Shown: positions 45,189 through 54,671, numbered from the stretch's first letter. The stretch: DNA of 64,000 bases from Caecibacteroides pullorum (GCF_019239235.1 NZ_JAAZTS010000003.1:186001-250000); one strand, 5' to 3'. Notes: generated by a model from the letters alone, not told the origin. A program made the numbers and translations.

Positions 45189-46073
45189 TCAGTCGATAAA
45201 TCTTTTTACAATACCTTCATAAGCATCGATGCGGCGATCGCGAAGGAAAGGCCACCATCGGCGTACGTTTTCAGAACGTTCCATGTCGACTTCAACCACT
45301 AAATTTTCTGGACGGTCGTTGCTGGCTTGAGCCAAGAGTTCGCCTTGAGGACCTGCTACGAAACTGTTTCCCCAGAAAAGAATGCCATTGGTTTGTCCCG
45401 AAGGGTCAGGCTCATGACCGACACGGTTCACGGAAATGACAGGCAGCCCATTGGCTACGGCATGTCCACGCTGTGAAATAATCCAGGCATTCAGCTGGCG
45501 GGCTTTTTCGTCATCTGTATCGGTACTTTCCCATCCAATGGCAGTGGGGTAGATCAGCAGTTCAGCTCCCTTCAATGCCATGAGGCGGGCAGCTTCAGGA
45601 TACCATTGGTCCCAGCAGACAAGCACGCCTAGTTTGCCAAGCGAGGTCTGTATCGGTTCGAAGCCCAAATCACCTGGAGTGAAATAGAACTTTTCGTAGT
45701 ATGCAGGATCGTCGGGGATGTGCATTTTGCGATACTTGCCTGCAATGCTTCCATCACGGTCGAAGACTACAGCTGTGTTGTGATATAGCCCTGGTGCACG
45801 TTTTTCGAAGAGCGAAGTCACAAGAACAATTCGGTTGGCAGCTGCCAGTTCGGAATAGAAACCTGTAGAAGGGCCAGGGATAGGTTCGGCCAAGTCGAAA
45901 AGTTGTGTATTTTCTGTTTGGCAGAAATAAAGTGAGTTGTGTAGCTCTTGCAGTACAACCAATTGTGCACCATGAGCAGCACATGCTTCAATGCTCTTGG
46001 CCAAATTCATCAGATTCATCCGCAGGTCAGCGGTATTGGCTTGTTGGATGATGCCTACTTTTATTTTTCTCAT
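45189..46073 (-). CDS. aguB: N-carbamoylputrescine amidase
   Basis: 294 residues, nitrilase superfamily. The catalytic triad is visible: Glu in LVVLQELHNSLYF, Lys in AGKYRKMHIPDDP and Cys in LGVLVCWDQWYPEAA. The FTPGDLGFEPIQT segment and length fit AguB, which turns N-carbamoylputrescine into putrescine, CO2 and ammonia. It lies 34 bp downstream of the agmatine deiminase gene, whose product is its substrate, so together they make putrescine from agmatine. Confidence 0.94.
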   Translation of the reverse strand: MRKIKVGIIQQANTADLRMNLMNLAKSIEACAAHGAQLVVLQELHNSLYFCQTENTQLFDLAEPIPGPSTGFYSELAAANRIVLVTSLFEKRAPGLYHNTAVVFDRDGSIAGKYRKMHIPDDPAYYEKFYFTPGDLGFEPIQTSLGKLGVLVCWDQWYPEAARLMALKGAELLIYPTAIGWESTDTDDEKARQLNAWIISQRGHAVANGLPVISVNRVGHEPDPSGQTNGILFWGNSFVAGPQGELLAQASNDRPENLVVEVDMERSENVRRWWPFLRDRRIDAYEGIVKRFID

Positions 46074-46107
46074 ATTGTACTAATCTGTGTTTTGTTATTT
46101 TTTAATG

Positions 46108-47142
46108 TTATCGTAAGACTCCTATAGGATACTGCATCGTTACACAATGCAGCGACCCGTGTTGGCAGATAAGGGCACGGCAGTCGATACCCACAATCTC
46201 GTAATCAGGGAAGGCCTGCTGAAGCACTTCGGCGGCACGGCGATCGTTGTCGGGCTGGTTGTAAGTGGGGTAGAGCACGGCTTCGTTCAGGATGAGAAAG
46301 TTGGCATAGGTAGCCGGCAGGCGTTCGCCATCTTCGATGATGGCATTGGCCATGGGCAAGGGGAGCAGACGATAGGGCTCGCCTTTCAAGGTACGGAACG
46401 TTTTCAGTTGTTCTTCCATGAGGCGAAGGGCTTCGTAATGTTCGTCAGTTATGTCGGTACATTGCACGTATACGATGGTGTCGTTGGGACAAAGGCGTGC
46501 CAAGGTATCGATATGGCTATCTGTGTCGTCACCCGCCAGGTAACCGTGATCCAGCCAGAGAACTTGTTGTAGATGAAAAGTATTGCGAAGGTATGTCTCT
46601 ATCTCTTTTTGAGTCATTTGTCCGTTGCGATTGGGGGAAAGCAGACATTCTGATGTGGTGAGCAAAGTACCTTTACCATCACTTTCGATGGAACCTCCTT
46701 CGAGAACAAAGCCCAGGCAATTGACATATCTGCCATGCAGTGCATTGGCATCGACCAATCGGCGGGTAATAAGATTGTCCTTATCTGAAGCAAATTTCAA
46801 CCCCCAGCCGTTGAATTTGAAATCGAGCAGAACAGGTTCGTCAGCATCGAGTAGGGTAATGGCGCCATGGTCGCGTGCCCACGTATCGTTGGTTGCGCAT
46901 TGTATGAGGCGTACGTTTTCCATATTGACCGTATCGGATATCTGACGTTTCACTTCTTCGGGTTCAGGAGTGACAATGAGAAGCAGTTCGCGAGCAGCTA
47001 TTTCGCGGGCGATGTGGAGAAAACACGTCTGAACTTCATCGAGCATGTAGGCCCAGTCGGTAGCTGCATGTGGCCAAGTCAGCTGTACGCCACTTTGGCG
47101 TGTCCATTCTGCAGGAAGTATGGTTGCGGTTGTTTCCATCAT
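46108..47142 (-). CDS. aguA: agmatine deiminase
   Basis: 344 residues, peptidylarginine deiminase-like fold. ATNDTWARDHGAITLLD is the family active-site segment, followed by NCLGFVLEGGSIESDGKG and a C-terminal GSLHCVTMQ holding the nucleophilic cysteine. It converts agmatine to N-carbamoylputrescine. Two start codons are possible (47142 or 47139); the sequence ATGATG overlaps the stop of the upstream DUF2148 gene, indicating coupling. Confidence 0.94.
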   Translation of the reverse strand: MMETTATILPAEWTRQSGVQLTWPHAATDWAYMLDEVQTCFLHIAREIAARELLLIVTPEPEEVKRQISDTVNMENVRLIQCATNDTWARDHGAITLLDADEPVLLDFKFNGWGLKFASDKDNLITRRLVDANALHGRYVNCLGFVLEGGSIESDGKGTLLTTSECLLSPNRNGQMTQKEIETYLRNTFHLQQVLWLDHGYLAGDDTDSHIDTLARLCPNDTIVYVQCTDITDEHYEALRLMEEQLKTFRTLKGEPYRLLPLPMANAIIEDGERLPATYANFLILNEAVLYPTYNQPDNDRRAAEVLQQAFPDYEIVGIDCRALICQHGSLHCVTMQYPIGVLR

Positions 47143-47681
47143 TGTTTATTGGCATCTTTAGGTTTGCGGTCGAAAAATGGATTTTTGGAAGAAGCGCTGA
47201 CAGGGATGGCAAATACGCTATGGCATTCGGGCAACCATTGCAAGCGTTGGGCAGCCAGGCCTGCAGAGAACATAACGCGGGTATCGACACGCATGTCGGC
47301 AGCTGTAGCACAGGCTGAACCGATGGCAATACCTACGTCGACAGTGTTCAAAGCACAAGGAACGCCTTTCGGACGTGCAGCACAGGTGGCATATCCGCAA
47401 TGTCCACAGTTCAGCCCCTGAGGTTGTTCACGTGTACCTATTATAACCACGCATTCGGCTTGCAATATATTGTCGGCATCGCGCAGAAAGAATTTCATAC
47501 CGGTTTCTTCTGAAATTTGCCGCATTTCAGCAGAGAGCTTTTGCAAATCTTCATCGGTCGCCATGGCAACTTCGATGGCATCGATACCTTTGCCTTTAGG
47601 GGCAGTGCGTGCAGCTGTCATCATTTGTCGGGCTACACTCAGTATGTGTTCGTGACGGACGTCTCTTTCGTTTGCTATCAT
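47139..47681 (-). CDS. DUF2148 (ferredoxin-like domain) protein
   Basis: 180 residues. A cysteine cluster GLNCGHCGYATCAA near the middle and further cysteines (VPCALN, SACATAAD) match DUF2148, proteins annotated as ferredoxin-domain containing that probably bind an iron-sulfur cluster. The C-terminal FAIPVSASSKNPFFDRKP is a family hallmark. It overlaps aguA by 4 bp and leads the polyamine operon, though no role in polyamine synthesis is known. Confidence 0.85.
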   Translation of the reverse strand: MIANERDVRHEHILSVARQMMTAARTAPKGKGIDAIEVAMATDEDLQKLSAEMRQISEETGMKFFLRDADNILQAECVVIIGTREQPQGLNCGHCGYATCAARPKGVPCALNTVDVGIAIGSACATAADMRVDTRVMFSAGLAAQRLQWLPECHSVFAIPVSASSKNPFFDRKPKDANKQ

Positions 47682-47714
47682 AGTTGAATGTATTTTTTGA
47701 ATGAATCAGTGAGA

Positions 47715-47722
47715 CAAAGATA
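47715..47722 (-). promoter_or_regulatory. -7 box of the agmatine operon
   Basis: Minus strand TATCTTTG, 34 bp before the DUF2148 start codon. A TTTG lies 24 bp further upstream, slightly too far for a canonical -33. Confidence 0.5.
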
Positions 47723-47848
47723 CGATAAATATTTGGCTTCATCCGACAAATGACCTTTCTGCCTGCAAAAAAACGTGCTTTCCTACCTACGCCTGTCATT
47801 TTTTTGCCGAAAATATCGGATTTTATTTATCACATCCTTACTTTTTAC

Positions 47849-47856
47849 TATCTTTG
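47849..47856 (+). promoter_or_regulatory. -7 box ahead of the Nif3-like gene
   Basis: TATCTTTG followed by C, 23 bp before the ATG at 47879. This supports that start over the longer open frame. Confidence 0.55.
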
Positions 47857-47878
47857 CATCCAAATTCTCTGTTTTATT

Positions 47879-48973
47879 ATGAAAATAAAGGAGATCGTAA
47901 GCGCCCTTGAACGGTTCGCGCCTCTGCCATTGCAAGACGGATTTGATAATGCCGGCTTGCAAATAGGATTGACAGATGCGGAAGCAACAGGGGCTTTGTT
48001 GTGTCTTGACGTTACTGAAGCAGTGCTGGACGAGGCGATTGCACTTGGGTACAATCTGGTGATAGCCCATCATCCACTCCTGTTCAAAGGTTATAAATCG
48101 ATAACGGGGCGTGACTACGTGGAACGTTGTATTTTGAAAGCTATCAAAAACGACATCGTTGTCTATGCCGCCCATACCAATCTGGATAATGCCTGGGGGG
48201 GAGTGAACTTCAAGATGGCTGAGAAACTTGGCTTGAAGAATCTGCGTGTATTGGAACCTAAAGAGAATGCGTTGCTCAAATTGGTCACTTTCGTTCCTGT
48301 AGCGCAAGCTTCAGAAGTAAGAAACGCTCTGTTTTCCGCAGGATGTGGCTGCATTGGGAATTATGATTCATGCAGTTACAATGTAGAGGGAAAAGGAACA
48401 TTTCGTGCGCAGGAGGGAACGCATCCTTACTGTGGTACGATAGGTGAGTTGCATACCGAATCAGAAGTGCGTCTTGAGACAATCCTGCCAGCTTATAGGA
48501 AAGCAGAAGTGCTTCAGGCGCTGTTGGCTGTACATCCATATGAAGAGCCGGCATTCGACTTCTATCCATTGCAGAATACTTGGCAGCAGGCAGGTGCCGG
48601 CGTGATAGGCGAACTGTCGGAGCCAGAGACAGAGCTTGACTTCCTGAAAAAGGTGAAGAAGACTTTTGAAGTAGAATGTTTGCGTCATAACAAACTGATG
48701 GGTAGGGAAATACAGAAGGTTGCTTTATGTGGAGGTGCAGGTGCTTTCCTGATGCCGCTTGCCATCCGACAAGGAGCAGACGTGTTCATTACGGGTGAAA
48801 TAAAGTATCATGAATATTTCGGACATGAAGGCGACATTCTGTTGGCCGAGATCGGGCATTATGAAAGTGAGCAATATACAAAAGAGATATTTTATACAAT
48901 AATCAGGGAACTGTTCCCCAGTCTGGAAGTACAACAGACCAAGGTGAACACCAATCCCATAAAATACATGTAA
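47879..48973 (+). CDS. Nif3-like dinuclear metal centre protein
   Basis: 364 residues from the ATG at 47879. The family has a split metal-binding domain: LVIAHHPLLFKGYKSI near residue 62 supplies two histidines, and the C-terminal EIKYHEYFGHEGDILLAEIGHYESE supplies others. Between them sits a CutA1/PII-like insert (about 130-235, with VHPYEEPAFDFYP), typical of the long form. Nif3/YbgI proteins are sometimes called GTP cyclohydrolase I type 2, but the true activity is unclear. The next gene starts 6 bp after its stop. Confidence 0.92.
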   Translation: MKIKEIVSALERFAPLPLQDGFDNAGLQIGLTDAEATGALLCLDVTEAVLDEAIALGYNLVIAHHPLLFKGYKSITGRDYVERCILKAIKNDIVVYAAHTNLDNAWGGVNFKMAEKLGLKNLRVLEPKENALLKLVTFVPVAQASEVRNALFSAGCGCIGNYDSCSYNVEGKGTFRAQEGTHPYCGTIGELHTESEVRLETILPAYRKAEVLQALLAVHPYEEPAFDFYPLQNTWQQAGAGVIGELSEPETELDFLKKVKKTFEVECLRHNKLMGREIQKVALCGGAGAFLMPLAIRQGADVFITGEIKYHEYFGHEGDILLAEIGHYESEQYTKEIFYTIIRELFPSLEVQQTKVNTNPIKYM

Positions 48974-48978
48974 CAGAA

Positions 48979-49809
48979 ATGGCTAAAGAAGCAAAAAAAG
49001 ATCAGCAGGAACTAACTGTTGAGCAGAAGTTGAAGACCTTGTTCCAGTTGCAAACAACTCTTTCCAAGATTGATGAAATCAAGACTTTGAGAGGAGAACT
49101 CCCCTTGGAAGTACAAGACTTGGAAGACGAAATTGCAGGTTTGAGCACTCGTATCGAAAGAATTAAGACGGAAGTAACTGAACTGAAAACATCCATCGCA
49201 ACCAAGAAGGTGGAAATCGAAACAGCTAAGGCTTCTGTAGCAAAGTATAAGGAACAGCAGGAGAATGTACGCAACAACCGCGAATATGACTTCTTGAGCA
49301 AGGAAATTGAGTTCCAGACTTTGGAGATCGAGTTGTGCGAAAAACGTATTCGCGAGTTTACAGAACAAGAAGCTGCGAAGTCGAAAGAGATGGAAGACAG
49401 TGCAGCTCAGTTGGAGGAAAGAAAACAGGATCTGGAAGTAAAGAAAAACGAGCTGGACGAAATTATCTCAGAAACCAAACAAGAGGAAGAAAAGCTGAGA
49501 GACAAGGCAAAAGACTTGGAAACAAAAATCGAGCCCCGTCTGCTTCAGTCATTCAAGCGCATTCGTAAGAATTCTCGCAATGGTTTGGGTATCGTTTACG
49601 TACAGCGCGATGCTTGTGGTGGTTGCTTCAATAAGATTCCGCCTCAGAGACAATTGGATATTCGCTCTCGCAAGAAAGTAATCGTTTGCGAATACTGCGG
49701 ACGTATCATGATCGACCCAGAGTTGGCAGGAGTAACCATAGAGCCCAAAGTAGATGCTACTAAGGAAAAGCCCGCCAGAAGAAGAAGACTTTCTTCGGAA
49801 GCTGAATAA
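48979..49809 (+). CDS. coiled-coil protein with C-terminal zinc ribbon
   Basis: 276 residues. About residues 20-195 form a long coiled coil rich in Glu, Lys and Leu. A C4 zinc ribbon follows: CGGC at about residue 213 and CEYC about 25 residues later, with the FNKIPPQRQLDIR linker characteristic of the C4-type zinc-ribbon family (older name DUF164). The tail is basic. The family commonly sits next to nif3-like genes and is proposed to bind nucleic acid, without an established role. Likely co-transcribed with the preceding gene. Confidence 0.9.
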   Translation: MAKEAKKDQQELTVEQKLKTLFQLQTTLSKIDEIKTLRGELPLEVQDLEDEIAGLSTRIERIKTEVTELKTSIATKKVEIETAKASVAKYKEQQENVRNNREYDFLSKEIEFQTLEIELCEKRIREFTEQEAAKSKEMEDSAAQLEERKQDLEVKKNELDEIISETKQEEEKLRDKAKDLETKIEPRLLQSFKRIRKNSRNGLGIVYVQRDACGGCFNKIPPQRQLDIRSRKKVIVCEYCGRIMIDPELAGVTIEPKVDATKEKPARRRRLSSEAE

Positions 49810-49831
49810 TAACTATAACAACTTATAAAAG

Positions 49832-49873
49832 AAAACGCCTGAGGAATTGAACAGAAAGCCTCAGGCGTTTTTT
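49832..49873. terminator. terminator after the zinc-ribbon gene
   Basis: AAACGCCTGAGG and CCTCAGGCGTTT form a 12-bp perfect stem, with A-run before and T-run after, between convergent genes. Confidence 0.9.
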
Positions 49874-49895
49874 ATTTTATGGGAATCTTAGGGAT

Positions 49896-50417
49896 TTACT
49901 CTCCTGCCCGTAATATGAACGTAGTGGCGCCAATGGTGACTATGGCTCCGTCTTCGATACGAACGCGGTCGCGATCGCCCAATATCTCGTTGTTCAGGAA
50001 TGTTCCTGTCAGGCTGGGAGCATCACGCAGAGTATAGACTATTTCCCCCTGTTTGTTGCGCTTCACGTTGATGATGCAATGGCGACGGTCCATGCTCATG
50101 TCAGAAGTTTCAATAGGTACATTGATTTCTGTACCAATGCATCGGCGTCCTATGACGTTGTCGCCTTCCTGTAGCGGGAGTACCTGTTTGAAGCCGAAGA
50201 CATTCTCAATTACAGTGATGCTGCCAAAGGCGTTTTGAAATTCTTTCTCGTCCAGTTTTTCTTCTTTTCGCGGCGCCTGTACTTTGCTTTTGCCCAGTCG
50301 GATGCTGAACTGCTTTTTGCAATGGTCGCAAATGAAAACCAAAGACTGGCCTTCGGTATATTTGGTCTCATCGAAGGTTAGAAAATTCTCGCATTTGGGA
50401 CAACGTACACGTTTCAT
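49896..50417 (-). CDS. zinc-ribbon and FHA domain protein
   Basis: 173 residues. The N-terminal 40 residues hold a zinc ribbon (RCPKCENFL and FICDHCKKQF). A Lys/Glu linker leads to an FHA domain (about 80-173) with DNVIGRRCIGTEINV, the phosphothreonine-binding DMSMDRRHCIINV, and LTGTFLNNEILGD. FHA domains bind phosphothreonine peptides. No kinase lies nearby. It is 38 bp downstream of the HU-CCDC81/SPOR gene. Confidence 0.88.
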   Translation of the reverse strand: MKRVRCPKCENFLTFDETKYTEGQSLVFICDHCKKQFSIRLGKSKVQAPRKEEKLDEKEFQNAFGSITVIENVFGFKQVLPLQEGDNVIGRRCIGTEINVPIETSDMSMDRRHCIINVKRNKQGEIVYTLRDAPSLTGTFLNNEILGDRDRVRIEDGAIVTIGATTFILRAGE

Positions 50418-50455
50418 GCTTGGTGATTGTTATGAGTTCTTCGAAATGATGTTTT

Positions 50456-51604
50456 TCAATACTTCAGTACCCATGCATTCTGATAAGCTTTCTGCTCACG
50501 GATAACTTGCAAGCTACGATAAGCTTCTGCCTGAGTGGAGAAAGATTCGATGCTAACTCTCATTTTTCCATTGCCGATGATGGCTGAAGCGCCTTCATAT
50601 CCTTCTTTTTTCAGCTGCTCGGCTGTTGCGCGCGCATCTTTCTCTGTACCTACACTGGCTACAATGATGTGATACGGCTTCTTGACATTCTTGGCTACCT
50701 TAGCTGCAGGAGAAGCCTCGGCGACCGCCGGTTTGCTTTCAACTGGTTTGGTCGGTTGGGCAACTACAGGAGCTTTTTTAGTTTCTACCGTTTTAACTTT
50801 CACTTCGCGAACGGCTATCGGCTTCACCTCTTTGGATGTTTGAGCTTTGGCTGCTGCAGTTTGTTTGGCCTGCTGTTTGGCTTTCTGTTGCACCTTTGAT
50901 GATTGGGGTGTAACGACGGGTGTGACAGCCAGCGATTGCTTTTCCAGCTGCTCGAATATTTCTGTAGGAAGCAGGCGGGCATAGTTGCCTTGAATGGTTT
51001 CGGTGTTTTCTATCGGAGTAGAGAACATGAAAAATAAGGCTATGGCAGCGATAAAGGCAACGGTGTTGGACAGGTAGGAACGTTTTAACTTCCAATGGTA
51101 ACTGCTTCTTCTGATACGTCTCGACGGTCTTGCTTCTATAGAAGGAGCATGCAGATGGTTGCGTACCTCTGCCTTATGCAGAGCGGCCAGCGGTTTTATT
51201 TCGAAGCTGTCCAGTCCATACAGGCCGGGAGTAGTCATTCGATTGTCATAAGGCGTAAAATTACAAGTGCCATGGACTGTATAGCTTATCTCGCCAATGT
51301 TAGGCAGTTCAACTTTGCCATTCTCGTGCAGGCAGGCTACCAGGTTTTGCACTTCCTTGTTTACCATACGGGTGGCATCAGGGAAGTTGGTGCCATAGAC
51401 AGCCATATACGATTGTACCAAAAGCCCGTCGTTCATTTTCAATTGCGAGTTGAAACCAATGGTACGGGTAGGGGGAAGGAAAATGTTTTCTTCCTCTATA
51501 TAAGTAGCCGGATTGTAATGAGCGACAAAGCCTCCAAAATCGGGAACAATGACGCAATCATTCTCCAGTAGCAGTGTTTCTATGTGTCGGGACAATTCAA
51601 TCAT
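50456..51604 (-). CDS. HU-CCDC81 and SPOR domain membrane protein
   Basis: 382 residues. The N-terminal region (about 1-135) has the paired HU-like CCDC81 domains known in Bacteroidetes (LLLENDCVIVPDFGGFVAHY and the VELPNIGEISYTVHG turn). One transmembrane segment (VAFIAAIALFFMFST, about residue 180) follows, then a Lys/Ala/Pro-rich linker, and a C-terminal SPOR domain (PYHIIVASVGTEKDARATAE) that binds denuded peptidoglycan. The topology suggests a link from the cytoplasmic side to septal peptidoglycan, possibly in chromosome or division organisation. Confidence 0.88.
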   Translation of the reverse strand: MIELSRHIETLLLENDCVIVPDFGGFVAHYNPATYIEEENIFLPPTRTIGFNSQLKMNDGLLVQSYMAVYGTNFPDATRMVNKEVQNLVACLHENGKVELPNIGEISYTVHGTCNFTPYDNRMTTPGLYGLDSFEIKPLAALHKAEVRNHLHAPSIEARPSRRIRRSSYHWKLKRSYLSNTVAFIAAIALFFMFSTPIENTETIQGNYARLLPTEIFEQLEKQSLAVTPVVTPQSSKVQQKAKQQAKQTAAAKAQTSKEVKPIAVREVKVKTVETKKAPVVAQPTKPVESKPAVAEASPAAKVAKNVKKPYHIIVASVGTEKDARATAEQLKKEGYEGASAIIGNGKMRVSIESFSTQAEAYRSLQVIREQKAYQNAWVLKY

Positions 51605-51704
51605 GGTGCAAAAATAGCAGAATTATTGGATAAACGAGTCAAAAGTTCCGTTTTTCTTATCAACAAAATATCAACGAAAGGGCATCTGACTGCTGGATTT
51701 TTCC

Positions 51705-51712
51705 TACTTTTG
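51705..51712 (+). promoter_or_regulatory. -7 box ahead of the Wzi-like gene
   Basis: TACTTTTG followed by C, 29 bp before the start codon. Confidence 0.5.
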
Positions 51713-51741
51713 CACCGTCTTACATTAAAGCGTGCTTATTT

Positions 51742-53172
51742 ATGTATATGAAAGTTGGCCTTTTAGCACTTCTGCTTGCTAGCGTTGGAAGTGCGACGGC
51801 ACAAAAACAAAACAAGCTCAACTCTTTTGTAGAATATGGAGCTACTGTTCGCACAGGTGACAATACTCCTTTGTGGCAAGTGAGCAATCTGCAGGGATTG
51901 GCTTCTCTTGACAATAGTACCTATATCCGTGGTGGTGTTTTCTATAACGACCGATGGGGCAAGTGGGATGTAGAGGCCGGATTAGATGTGATTGCAGCCG
52001 CAGGTTTCAGCTCTGGCATCCAGCAGGCTTACGCTGATTTCAGATACAAATGGTTCGGCATTTTTGCTGGAAGCAAAGAGATGACAGCGCCGTTGATCAA
52101 CAGCCGCCTGAGTAGTGGAGAACTTACCTGGTCGGGCAATTCCAGACCTATCCCACAAATCATGATAGGTATCCCTGAATACCTCTATCTGTTGCCGCGT
52201 CTGGCCATCAAGGGAGAAATCTCATACGGCTGGTTTACGGACAGCAATTGGCTGAAAGACCATGCCAACGTGGCTGGAGGAGCCTGGTATACCAAGAATA
52301 TCAAATACCATCATAAAGAAGGATTTGTACGTATCGGAGTGCCTGACGGTAAATGGCAATTGGATTTTGGCATGACTTTGGACACTGAGTTTGGAGGTCA
52401 GAGGGTGACCAGCAGCGGAGAAGTCGATTTGGGAAACACTTTGAAGGATTACTTTCGCATATTTATCCCAGGATCGGCTGACGAAGACAAACCTGCTAAC
52501 GATGCCTTATTTTATCAGGGCAATTTTGTAGGGACCGAACAGATTCGTGGAACCTATCGTGGAAAAGACTTCTCGATCAGCGCCTATCTGGACAATTACT
52601 TTGAAGACTTCTCCGCCATGGGCAAGCAGAACGGATGGGACGGCCTTTGGGGTATAGAGTTGAAGTTCAACAACTTCCGTCCGATCAACAATGTTGTATT
52701 GGAGTTTCTGCAGACCACCAACCAAAGTGGTCCGCTCCATGGACTTCACGAACCTGAGGACGGGCCTGTACATAAGACGGGAGGTAGTGACAACTATTAC
52801 AACAACGGCTTGTACCATGGATGGGCTCATTGGGGAATGGCCAACGGCAATCCCTTGCTTCGTTCGCCCATTTACAATGAAGATGGGAGCATGTCGTTCA
52901 AGTACAATCGCGTAAAAGCCCTGAATGTGGGTTGGGGCGGCGAATTTTCCGACAAATGGAACTATATAGCCAAGATGTCCTTTAATCGCACGTGGGGTAC
53001 ACATGGGACGCCAACGCTCGATATCTTGGAAAACTTCTCAGCTTATGTCGCTTTCCAATACATGCCCGACAAGCAGAAGACATGGCTGATTCATGCTTCC
53101 CTAGGTCTGGATACAGGAGAGATTTATGGCGACAATCTAGGTTTCCAAATGAGGATACGCAAAGCCTTCTGA
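51742..53172 (+). CDS. Wzi-like capsule-assembly outer-membrane protein
   Basis: 476 residues; ATG at 51748 is an alternative start. A signal peptide (MKVGLLALLLASVGSATAQ) precedes a sequence full of alternating hydrophobic strands and aromatic residues ending in ...FQMRIRKAF, a C-terminal Phe typical of outer-membrane barrels. Features such as YADFRYKWFGIFAGSKEM and SRPIPQIMIGIPEY fit the capsule assembly Wzi family. Wzi is a surface lectin that holds capsule polysaccharide. No other capsule gene lies in the window. Confidence 0.85.
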   Translation: MYMKVGLLALLLASVGSATAQKQNKLNSFVEYGATVRTGDNTPLWQVSNLQGLASLDNSTYIRGGVFYNDRWGKWDVEAGLDVIAAAGFSSGIQQAYADFRYKWFGIFAGSKEMTAPLINSRLSSGELTWSGNSRPIPQIMIGIPEYLYLLPRLAIKGEISYGWFTDSNWLKDHANVAGGAWYTKNIKYHHKEGFVRIGVPDGKWQLDFGMTLDTEFGGQRVTSSGEVDLGNTLKDYFRIFIPGSADEDKPANDALFYQGNFVGTEQIRGTYRGKDFSISAYLDNYFEDFSAMGKQNGWDGLWGIELKFNNFRPINNVVLEFLQTTNQSGPLHGLHEPEDGPVHKTGGSDNYYNNGLYHGWAHWGMANGNPLLRSPIYNEDGSMSFKYNRVKALNVGWGGEFSDKWNYIAKMSFNRTWGTHGTPTLDILENFSAYVAFQYMPDKQKTWLIHASLGLDTGEIYGDNLGFQMRIRKAF

Positions 53173-53177
53173 AAATA

Positions 53178-53213
53178 AAAATAGCCCGAGACAAGATGCC
53201 TTGGGCTATTTCT
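53178..53213. terminator. terminator between the Wzi-like and DEAD-box genes
   Basis: AAATAGCCCGAG and CTTGGGCTATTT pair around a short loop, with A- and T-rich flanks, serving two convergent genes. Confidence 0.85.
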
Positions 53214-53243
53214 TTATTTATGGGATAAGATAAAAAGCAAAGA

Positions 53244-54497
53244 TTATTCTTTATTCGTTTTTTTTCCTTTGTTGCCTGCGCCTTTTCGTCCGCCTCTGCG
53301 CGATTTGCCTCCTCCTCGTTTTCGTCCACCTTTTTCGTTGTTGCGCGGCTGGTATTCGGGCGCTTCACCCAGTTCGGCCGGAACAGGAATCTTATAGATA
53401 TCCCTCTCAAGGAATTTCTCGATGGTGTGGAAGTTAGTCTGCTCCTTTTCGCTGACGAAGGTGATGGCCACACCGTCATTGTTGGCACGGGCAGTACGTC
53501 CGATACGATGCACATAGTCTTCGCAGTCGTGGGGTACGTCGAAGTTGATGACCAGGCGGATGTCATCGATGTCGATGCCACGCGCCACGATGTCGGTCGC
53601 CACCAGGATGTTGATGCGCCCTGCCTTAAACTCATGCATGACGGCTTCGCGTTGCGCCTGCTCCAGGTCGGAGTGCATTTCGCCTACGTTCAGTTTCATC
53701 TGCTTCAGGGCTTTTGTCACTTCTTTCACCTTGATTTTCGAGGAAGCGAAGATGATAACTCGCTCGGGGACCTCCTCTGCGAACAGGCTGCGTATGATGC
53801 CCAGCTTTTGGTTCTCATAGCAGACGTAGGCGGCCTGTATGATTTTGTCAGCAGGTTTGGATACGGCCAGTTTTACCTCTGCGGGGTTGTTCAGGATGTT
53901 TTTTGCCAGCTGCTGTATCTTGGCAGGCATGGTAGCGGAGAACATGATCGTCTGACGTTCCTTGGGGAGGTATTTCACAATCTGCATGATATCGTCGTAG
54001 AAACCCATGTCGAGCATGCGGTCGGCTTCGTCCAGAATGAAATAAGATACCTTCGAAAGGTCTACGTAACCCAAGTTCAGGTGGGCTATCAGGCGGCCTG
54101 GGGTTGCTATCACCACATCGGCTCCCAGCGTAAGCCCTTTCTTCTGCTGTTCGAACAAGATGCCATCGTTTCCTCCATATACAGCTACGCTGCTCACAGG
54201 CATGAAATAAGAAAAGCCTTCCATCTGCTGGTCTATCTGTTGGGCCAGTTCGCGTGTAGGCGCCATCACGATGCAGTTGATGGCATCTTCGGGATGCTCT
54301 TCTTCTGAAAGACGATTCAGTACGGGCAGCAGATAGGCAGCAGTTTTGCCTGTTCCCGTCTGTGCCACGGCTATCAGGTCTCTTCCTTCGAGTATTACTG
54401 GAATCGATTTTTCTTGTATAGGAGTACATTCTTCGAAGCGCATGGCGTCGAGCGCATCAAGAACGCTGTCGTTCAGGGGTAATTCAGAAAACTTCAT
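53244..54497 (-). CDS. DEAD-box RNA helicase
   Basis: 417 residues, RhlE/DeaD-like. Q motif near residue 27 (TPIQEKSIP), Walker A AQTGTGKT near 46-52, DEAD in FILDEADRMLDMGF, SAT in MFSATMPAKIQ, then the second RecA domain with HRIGRTARANNDG. The C-terminal 45 residues are Arg/Gly/Lys-rich, suiting RNA binding. These helicases remodel RNA in ribosome assembly or decay. Promoter-like box at 54518-54525. Confidence 0.95.
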   Translation of the reverse strand: MKFSELPLNDSVLDALDAMRFEECTPIQEKSIPVILEGRDLIAVAQTGTGKTAAYLLPVLNRLSEEEHPEDAINCIVMAPTRELAQQIDQQMEGFSYFMPVSSVAVYGGNDGILFEQQKKGLTLGADVVIATPGRLIAHLNLGYVDLSKVSYFILDEADRMLDMGFYDDIMQIVKYLPKERQTIMFSATMPAKIQQLAKNILNNPAEVKLAVSKPADKIIQAAYVCYENQKLGIIRSLFAEEVPERVIIFASSKIKVKEVTKALKQMKLNVGEMHSDLEQAQREAVMHEFKAGRINILVATDIVARGIDIDDIRLVINFDVPHDCEDYVHRIGRTARANNDGVAITFVSEKEQTNFHTIEKFLERDIYKIPVPAELGEAPEYQPRNNEKGGRKRGGGKSRRGGRKGAGNKGKKTNKE

Positions 54498-54517
54498 GCT
54501 TCATCTCAATTTGGACG

Positions 54518-54525
54518 CAAAGATA
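54518..54525 (-). promoter_or_regulatory. -7 box ahead of the DEAD-box gene
   Basis: Minus strand TATCTTTG followed by C, 21 bp before the start codon. Confidence 0.55.
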
Positions 54526-54671
54526 ATATAAATGTAGAAAAGAGGAAAAACAAGCTTACTTGATTTTTTGTCGAGACGCATCCGTTTCCTTTTGCCCAAG
54601 CCTGTTTGTAGGGTAAAATATGCTAAATAACATAAAAACGACCCTTAAAAAGTAAGAAAATTACTTGTTTG

